From Saccoglossus kowalevskii (taxonomy: Eukaryota; Hemichordata; Enteropneusta; Harrimaniidae), in NCBI RefSeq assembly GCF_000003605.2, contig NW_003139850.1:137240-158021 (forward strand): DNA of 20,782 nt, in the 5' to 3' direction. The translations under genes and the position numbers were made by a program. Of this stretch, positions 8,301 through 17,300 are shown one piece after another (the stretch's first letter is position 1; every line of letters begins with the position of its first letter). Under the pieces are notes generated by a model. The model searched no databases. It was given only the letters and a program-made list of their open reading frames with translations, and was not told the DNA's origin.

Positions 8301-11300
8301 ATGTAATTCTATGCCAAGTGATGAGACATAATGAATATCAGAAATATCAGGTGATGGGTGTTATGTAAGTGTTTTCCCTAGCAATCACATCCATAGCAAC
8401 CACTGTTGTCAAAGATGATGGAGTAGACCTGTTCATATAGGTGTTTTTCATTATCGTCATAAAATGTTTGCTTCTTGAAAACTACCAACCAGATGCCTTC
8501 TTATCCAATACATAGAAAAGATAGTCACAGACTAAAAAAATTTGCCCGTATTTTTTTTTTTTTATATTTAAGTTAATTTTATTTCTTATCAAAATAACAA
8601 ATACACAGACAAGAAGAAAGGGGAAAAAAAAAATTGCTTGTTTACTTCTGTTAAAAAATGACAGAATATTATTTGTGTTCCAGGTGCTTTACAATCCGGC
8701 TTCTTTATTTGGATCAAGTTTTTTCGCGTATGAATCACAAACATATTTCTTAGCAACCGATATCAGAGTCACCCTGATCACTGCTCCTGGATCTGGAGAC
8801 CCATTACGAAGCTTTTTTGCCGTTGTTGACTGGGATGTTACAGGTCAGTGTGCATGTTTTGGACATGCTGAAGAGTGCATGGGTGAGGTGAGTATCACAA
8901 CTAATAATGCATCTGTGCTGCAAGGGATGATGGGAATCAACTTAAAGGGTCACATACATGCTGCATTTCTCGTTTCTTCTTTCTCCAATTTTTTGGGGAA
9001 TTGGAATTTATTAGTTCTTCTTTAGAATTAGTTCGAAAACAGAGGGACTTATCTGTACGTTCATTCGTCTGCCTCTGTATCTCAGACTTGCCTTGATCGA
9101 CCACATTCAAACTTTATGCATACATCATATCACACATATGCACATGAACTTATTTCATAACAAATTTAAGGTGGTTGAATGGCGGCCATTTTTAGTCCCT
9201 GTTCGGTTACAGTCTACCAAAATGGACTTGTGTTTTGAGATATCATAAAATACTTTATTTTAGCTGGAATTAATTTTTGCTAAAAAGACTTTTTGGGTGT
9301 TTGGTATGAAATTTATTTTCAATGATTTTTGACAAGTTGAAAGTAAAATATAGGAAAACGGGTATATTCTCTGGATTTTATTTTCACTGAATCATTCTTT
9401 CAGCGAAAATAGCGAAAATTAATTCCAAGCGAAAATAAAGTATTTTAGAGTCTTTTAGATATCTTGAAGATGTCTAGGTCTATAAATTTTGAGATACATG
9501 CACCTGTACATTTGTTTCACAATCTTTTTATAAATTTTTTACCCTGGATTAAATTGAAGTGCATTTTATTCTGTGTGGTCAGAAACTTTATGGAGAGAGT
9601 AAGAAAATTGGCAGTTGTCAAAAAAGGGAAGGAGTTTAGTCACAAGTGCCCAATAAATCTGTGACTTTTTTTAGTGTAGCTATATACAAAGCAATACTTT
9701 ATTAATGCTTGATGAAAAGAGTGCTAATTAAATCGCAAAACACGTCAAAACATTTTCAACACTTTGTTTGAAATGTGTAAGTCGTATCATGATGTTATTC
9801 AAGTGAAAAATGAATTCCTGGAGAGACTTCCCTTCCGTGGTGCATTAGGCCTATCTTGACATAGATAGTCCCATGGAAAATACAAAAAAAAATATACTGT
9901 TTCCAAATTTGTTTTTGTTTTTATTTCTGCTGGGAATCGTTATCTCTCATTATGATGGTCTATGCTCTCCAACATTCCGTAATGCTTACACTTCATTTAT
10001 TTAACTCTCCATGTCTACCTGTACTGCCAATATATTAGTATACAATAGCGTTATGTTCCCCTATTTCAAATATTGTTTTCTTGTGGAATTTCTGAATTTT
10101 TATTAGTTGCCTTTCGGAATGTAAAGTGTATCATAGAGTAGAGTCCATTCAGTTTGACTTGCAATTGACCAACTGTTGCATTGCACTGATGGACTGCATG
10201 CAGGGATTATCCTTCCATTGTGACATCGTGATTAAGCTTTTGTAAAATATAGCTAACACAACTGTGACAAAGTAAACAGTGTTTATGGCTGTATTTAGTT
10301 TGTAAAATTTATTATCGGCATTGCTTAGATAGATATAATTTCAATTTTGTCTTCCGTTTGTTGTTTCTCAACAAAGTTTCCTCCATTGATATTTACATTA
10401 TGTTGGTTTTAGTGTATATTTTCTTTTGATATGCAATATTTTTTTGTGGTAAAATTCCATTATGTTCCTGAGAAACAAGTTTTGAATACATCATAGTACA
10501 TATACAGTCAAAATAAATATTTGGTATCCGAGTGAAGCTATATTGGCAAGACAGCCATTTTGATATCAGAATGAGGCTAGATGATTCTGGTAACCGTTTT
10601 TATATCAGAAGAAAGCGAGCTGGTTCTGCCAGCCATTTTTGGTATCTGAGTGAGGCTACATTGCCAAGGCAGCCATTATGATATCAGAATGAGGCTACAT
10701 TGTGCTGGCAGCCATATTTGATATCAGAATGAGGCTAGATGGTTCTGGTAACCTTTTTGATATCAGAATGAGGCTACATAGTCTGACAACCATTTTGATA
10801 TCAGAATGAGGCTACATAGTCTGACAACCATTTTGATATCAGAATGGGGCTAGATGGTTCTGGCAACCATTTTGATATCAGAATGAGGCTACATAGTCTG
10901 ACAACCATTTTGATATCAAAATGGGGCTAGATGGTTCTGGCAACCATTTTGATATTGGAATGAGGCTCTATACATGGCCCAGGCAGCTGTAGATACTATT
11001 TTGTAGCTCTTTGATAACTTGTAGACAATTCTGGCTAACTTATTTATTGTTAGATATCACACTGTATTTTTGTTTATCGTAACAGAATGGAGCAGATTGT
11101 ATATGTCAGCATAATACAGAAGGTAAAAACTGTGAGTCGTGTTTACCATTGTATAACAACAGAGAATGGCAAGCTGGTTTTGGATCAAGTGCAAATGAAT
11201 GCGAAGGTAAGTATTGTTTGTATACACATTCATTTCCAAAAATGCATACAAGTGATTTTTATTATTATTTTTAGCTCCGCTGTTGACTTTGTCGCGCAGA

Positions 11301-14300
11301 GCTCATCATATGAGTGATTGTCCTTCGTCGTCCGGTGTCGTCGACCGTGTCAACTTTTACTTTTTCGACTTCTTCTTGAAAACTACAATTGTTATTGCTT
11401 TGATAATTGTATATATATTTATATATGTACCTTGGGCAGAGCTCTCTTAGATTTGTTCATTTCGTGATGATATCTTTAATTCTTTGAATATTTTTGTAAT
11501 TTTTGATAAAAAGTTATATTTTCGACTTCTTGTTAAAAACCGCAAATCCGATTACTTTGATACTATACATATAGGTACTACAGGTGGACCTCTCTCAGAT
11601 TTGTTCATTTCATGATGATATCTTCAATTCTCTAATTTTGATGAATATTTTTGTCATTTTTGGTAAAAAGTTATATTTTTGACTTTTTGTTAAAAACCGA
11701 AAATCTTGATTGCTTTGATATTATACATATAGGTTCCTCAGGTAGACCTCTTCCAGATTTGTTCATTTTCTAATGATATCTTCTGTTCTTTAATTGAAAT
11801 GTGCATTGCTAACAGCGGAGCTATCTCATTATGATAATTATTATGATAATGTATTCCACTTTCATTTATATGTAAATTAAGCCTTTAAAAGCATGTACAC
11901 GTCCTGGTAGACTGTAAAGCGATTGACTGTGGGAGAACCCTGGGGATGATGTAAACAGAAATAGATTAGAATAAAATTACAACTACTGAAATAGAATGGG
12001 ATTCTTTTGACTGGTACAACATGCTTTTTATAAATGACAGGAACTAGTGTGACACTGTACATTTTGTGAATGAAATGTCTTCGGTTAGTTCATGGGAGAC
12101 TTCCTATCATAGACATTGTAAAACTCCAGTCAATTGTTTTGACAAATTGAAACACTGACTTGAAACAATCACCTTTCAATAATTTCTTGTTCTGAATCTG
12201 CATTTTTTATCAAATTTCTTAACCCTAATGATGAGGGTCAACTTTGGAAATGGAAAAATAAATCTAAATTTTTCAATGTTTTTTTTTCATAATTTAAATA
12301 AAAGTGTCTAAAATGTCTGCAATTCAATTGCAATCTAGCATTTCAATTTTGAGCCAAATTAACATGATTGTCCCTTTCTCTCTATTTTGATGAATAGTGC
12401 TGCTTACTGGTACTTATCGCTAGATTGCGCGTACTGTAAAGCTATCGTTTCATGGAGGATCAATTTCTGCAAATTTTGCGGGTCAGAAAAATTGCAATAT
12501 TTTGTAGTGGAAAACATTTTACTGTGTTTTTGAGATGGAGAATTGAGTCACAGTGACTTTCATGGGAATCCGTCACCATAAATACATGGAATATTGAATA
12601 ATTTTTGCGATGAAGATTTAAAAGTTAGAATTATTTGTTGATAAAAAAGTATTGGTTGTAATCATCAGCTCATACAATCAACAGAATAGTTGTTCATAAA
12701 ATAATTAGAAGATGCTGTTGTGTTGCAACAAAAACACATTTATTTGAATTGATTAAAATGTTTTATGAACAGAATGCTAATTATTATTTTGGTATCCAAA
12801 CAAAGACAAATTTGCAAAAATATGAAAGGGTGGCCACAAATAACAGGCTGCTCACACGTTGTGCCTTGAGACTACCTAAAAGTGGTCACTATAGACAGGT
12901 GGTCTTTATATAGAGGTGGTCACTATAGACAGGTGGTCTTTATATAGAGGTGGTCACTATAGACAGGTGGTCTTTATATATATAGAGATGGTCACAAAAA
13001 ACTGGTGGTCCTTATACACAGGTTGCTCATAATTGACTCCTTGAAACTGCCTAAATGGGGTCACTATAGACAGGTGGTCTTTATAGAGAGGTGAGTTTCC
13101 ATGGTGATACATGTCGCTGTGTACTTTTTATTGATCATGTGAACATTTTTGTGATTCAGATTTTTATTATTCAATTTTAGAATGTGGGTGTAATGGACAT
13201 GCTACGTCTTGTCACTATGATGAAACGAAAGGAACTGGTGTCTGCGACGATTGTACCGACAATACAACGGGCGATAAATGTGAACTGTGTTTGCCATCGT
13301 ATTTTATCAATCCATACACGATACCGGGTGTGAACGAAACATGTGACGGTGAGTTATTGTACGTCAGGAGTAGAAAGCTTGCACGAAGAGATTCATATTC
13401 ATTTCTGACTACCACAGTCTAGCTACAGATCAGTCAATTAAGTGAATTGCTTCAAATTTGTAAACAACGTTACACATGGATCATTAAAGTTGTTCCACAT
13501 AAACAAAACATCATTCTTTTTTCTGACTATTATTAATAGTGAAATCCTTGTTTAGTGTATATTGGTCTAGTTCATGATGGATTCTGAATTATTGCTTTTA
13601 AAATCTGTCATCAAACATTTTCTTCGAGGAGTCACGCCCGATTTTGTTGTGCAGTTATTTGTGTATACATTTACTATTGTCGAACAGGTGTGGATCATTC
13701 CTTTATTCTTGTTGAGCATCGTTTGGATGAAATTTGGTCTGTTTTTAAGAATGATCTATAGAGTGGCGGTGGACAAGTTTTACATTCATAGCATTCAAAT
13801 TATTCATTTACAATTACTTTTACAGTCACTCCTTCAAGTGAAAAAATATGCGTGGATAAGAATATATGTTTTTAACAATGTTTGGTAAAGCTATCTGTTA
13901 CTAATTATGTATCATCCCAGTTATTTGTGCTATTACATGGTAAAGAGTGCCCTCTTGTGGTACGTTACTATTATATCACAACTTTTGTTTATGCAAAAGT
14001 ATTCCAACCCTCTCCATATCATTTAATTTCTTTGAATTTCAATCCTCGTCTCAAATAACAGATGTAAATGGAAATAAAATTGTCTACAGATTGCAAATAC
14101 AGAAATAATTATGGACAACCATTTTTTTATAAAGTTGTGTAAATTGCCCACAGTGCAGCACAAGTAGTCAAAGACATTAAGACAATTCTCCCTGTATTAT
14201 TTGTTGATTTTTATTTAATTTAATTTGCTTATGTTTATTTGTTATTTTGTTGTTTATTTTATTTGTCCCCAAAATCAGAATCATTGGTGTCCTATCCATG

Positions 14301-17300
14301 TGATCAAAGTTGTCTTTGTAAGTATATTTTATTTTCACATTGTAATCTTTTACACAATCTTTCTTAATTTCTTTTTTAACCTCACTATAGTCATCGGGGG
14401 ATATTAGGTGTAGGTTAGGGAGGTGTGTCTAGTGTTTTGGGATTTAGGCACAATTTATATTTCATGAAAACCTTACAATAAAGTTAAAAGACAGTCGTCG
14501 TCACGCTTCATCCCGTGCGATATTGGTCCCATAGTGACAAATATGACAGTTGTGAAATGCATTGTTTATCATCACAAATTCACAAAATAGTCCCGTTTAT
14601 AGTCTGCACTTTCCTTCAGAAGATTGGGAGAAATAGCCACATTTTTTGAGTAAAAACTGAAAATTGACTCAAATTTTATCTGTTGGCCAATCAGGGTCAT
14701 TTCCCGAAATATTGAAGAATATATGAAAAAAGTGCAGACAAATTTTGGTGAGAAAATCTAGTAAAAAGGTTAACATACATTATAAAATATATTTCAACAG
14801 AAAATATTCACATTAATTCTGTGAAATCTAACCTAATGAATGTTTGATACATTTTTGTTCTCAAAATTGTATTTAATTCAAACCTGCATTGAATATCACT
14901 TGTGGTTACTTACTAATGTACAGTTTATGTATTTTTTTCAATTTTTTGTTTATTTTGCTTGTAAAAATTAAATCTTAAAAATTAATTTTTCTGTTAAAAA
15001 ATCTACTCTTTAAATATGTCCATCAAACATTGTTACACTGTTATATTGATAAGTATTTGCCATCAGTCATGGCCAGGGATATAATTTCTTTACATGTACA
15101 AATGTATTCTTCCCAGCATGCAACTGTAGTGTGGAAGGCACCAAAATGAATACTGATTGTGATGGAATCAGCGGCCAATGTGAGTGTAAAACCAACGTTG
15201 AGGGCAGAGCTTGTGATGTATGTAAAGACACGTACTGGAATCTTCAACCAAGTAATCCCAATGGTTGCCAAGGTAAATCTATTAATATTTTTATTATTAT
15301 AATATTAACCAATATTGTGGTTTAAAACTAAAACTTTAAGTTCCTTTCTTATTGATAGAATGACAGTCTGTATGGTCTGTACCCAATCACCTTGGTTGTT
15401 TCTTAGATCTCAAACTTGCACAGTATCTGACAAATCTGTCAACCTCCTTCTTATTAGTTGAATGACAGCATGTATGGTCTGTACCCAATCACCTTGGTTG
15501 TTTCTTAGACCTCAAACTTGCACAGTATCTGACAAATCTGTCAACCTTTTTCTTATTGATTGAATGACAGTCATGTGATTGGTCTGTACCCAGTCACCTT
15601 GGTTGTTTCTTAGATCTCAAACTTGCACAGTGTTTGACAAATTTGTCAGCCTCCTTCTTATTGGTTGAATGACAGTCTGTATGGTCTGTACCCAATCACC
15701 TTGGTTGTTTCTTAGATCTCAAACTTGCACAATGTCTGACAAATCTGTCGGCCTCCTTCTTATTGGTTGAATGATAGTCATGTGAATGGTCTGTACCCAA
15801 TCACCTTGGTTGTTTCTTAGATCTCAAACTTGCACAGTATCTGACAAATTTGTTAGCCTCTTTGTTATTGGTTGAATGAGTCATGTGATTGGTCTGTTGT
15901 TTCTCAGACTTTGATTTAGCATTCTTGTAGCAATCATATTACACATCTATCTCTGTGTTGATGAGAGTATTTCTATTTCAGAGTGTACTTGTCATGCGCC
16001 TGGGTCTAAGGACACTTCCAAGTTTTGTGATAAGGAAACTGGTCAGTGCATATGTAAAGCAAATACTGAAGGAGCCTTATGTGATAAGTGCAAGGTGAGT
16101 GCTCCATTTTCCCAATTCAAAATATTGCGTATCAATCTTTGACTAATAAGTGCTTATTTTCATCACAAATATCAGAATTGATAAAAAAAATGTATTTGGT
16201 ACTTTAAATATATTCCCTCGTATTTACATTAGAATAGAAAGTATGCCCTCTAATGGCAGAAATAAGAAATGTTATAGTATCATATAATGATTTTTACTCA
16301 ACTCATTATCAATCGGTCCCAATATCAAATCCTACTTCGGGCTGAACATCAAAAGAGGGTGGGACTCCTATGTAGCTAGGTGATAGGACCACAGTGGGAA
16401 GGCTGGGAACTTTAATCGGTGGGTTAGGTCTGCAATTTAAGATAGGATAAGATAACTTTATTGACATAATTCAATTCAATCAGGACTGGTTGATACATTA
16501 TATTTTATTCAGGTGCCATACTTATTTTATTATCTGGTTAACATTCGCACTGGTAGTCAGTATATTGGTAAAATCAGTTCGTATTTATGTCCCATGCATT
16601 TTAACGTCATTATGAGACTGCAATTTTTTTGTAGGATGGCGCTTTCTCGTTGCAAGCCAGCAACCCTGATGGATGTACTCTATGTAATTGTGACATTGGT
16701 GGCGCTGTAGCCTCCCTCTGTGACAAAGACTCTGGAGTGTGTGGCTGTAGAGGAAGTCATATCATTGGCCGATCTTGTAATGAAACTGAGGCCGGATACT
16801 ACGTACCTAAACTAGATGGTCTTTTATATGAAGCCGAGCTAGCTTCTTCAGATCAGGTGAGCCGTTCATTGTCGTTTTAACGACATCTAGATTCAAAAAC
16901 AAAATAAAGGATTGATGTGGTATCTTGACCGCATGGGTCTGTGTCCGAGAGTAATATCACAACTTAATCAATGACAGTTCAAATATACCAATTACTGTAT
17001 TGTTTTTACTAGGAATATATTTACACTTAATGGCATAACCATAGTTACTGTGACTTAAGTGAAATATTAACTGCTATAAAATTCCCAATTTCCATTGATT
17101 TGCCAAATTCATAACAATTCATCTCTATCTTGTTTATTCTATCAGGAATTGTTTGCATGCATGTACTGACAAGTGTTAGCAAATTTACCGAGGGAATATG
17201 CAAAATTTAGTACTAGTGCACATTTCTTTTTCTTTTTTAACAGAGACAATCGAAATGTTGTCCACCACAAATTAAAATCTGCAAAAAAATTATAGCAGCC

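Larger units (their letters stand above)
5395..8683 (+). other. LAMB: Laminin intron 1
   Basis: This GT-AG intron of 3,289 bp runs from CAG|GTAAGA to GTTCCAG|GTGC in phase 0. It holds a dispersed repeat at 5541-5855 (second copy in intron 8), a short direct duplication of GACACATGAGAAATTT at about 5979-6009, a TTGG/CTGG-type simple repeat at about 7683-7714 and a retroelement-like tail at about 8545-8630. The long interval 5900-7680 shows no gene or recognised repeat. Minus-strand open frames at 6616-6837, 7114-7350 and 7413-7852 look like chance frames in AT-rich DNA. Confidence 0.85.
8888..11085 (+). other. LAMB: Laminin intron 2
   Basis: This GT-AG intron of 2,198 bp in phase 0 contains a dispersed repeat (9040-9172), a MITE remnant (9244-9450) and a 12-copy minisatellite (10523-10986). 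The interval 9460-10510 is AT-rich, and no gene or repeat was recognised there. Confidence 0.85.
11207..13180 (+). other. LAMB: Laminin intron 3
   Basis: This phase 1 intron of 1,974 bp carries a 550 bp inverted-repeat-bounded element (11273-11822) and a 34 bp tandem array (about 12845-13093). Bases 12430-12600 (TACTGTAAAGCTATCG, then TGCAAATTTTGCGGG) resemble a decayed MITE terminus but have no clear right end. The rest is AT-rich without visible genes. Confidence 0.85.

Noticed and set aside
11087-11317. Open frames overlapping laminin exon 3
   Set aside because: They are in other phases; only the frame starting at 11086 gives the LE cysteine pattern and joins in phase.
12430-12600. Possible decayed MITE starting TACTGTAAAGC
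   Set aside because: The left end resembles TA-flanked elements, but no complementary right end could be found.
13574-13888. Hydrophobic open frame of 104 codons in laminin intron 4
   Set aside because: Leu/Ile/Phe/Val-rich content is expected from T-rich sequence; no family resemblance and it lies inside an intron of a well-supported gene.
14515-14585. Possible third copy of the 4455-4576 MITE
   Set aside because: GCGATATTGG...CATAGTGAC...GCATTGTTTA lines up only loosely and no termini are visible; too weak without an alignment score.
15341-15905. CRISPR-like spaced repeats
   Set aside because: The units are contiguous tandem copies of the whole 103 bp with no unique spacers, in an animal intron.
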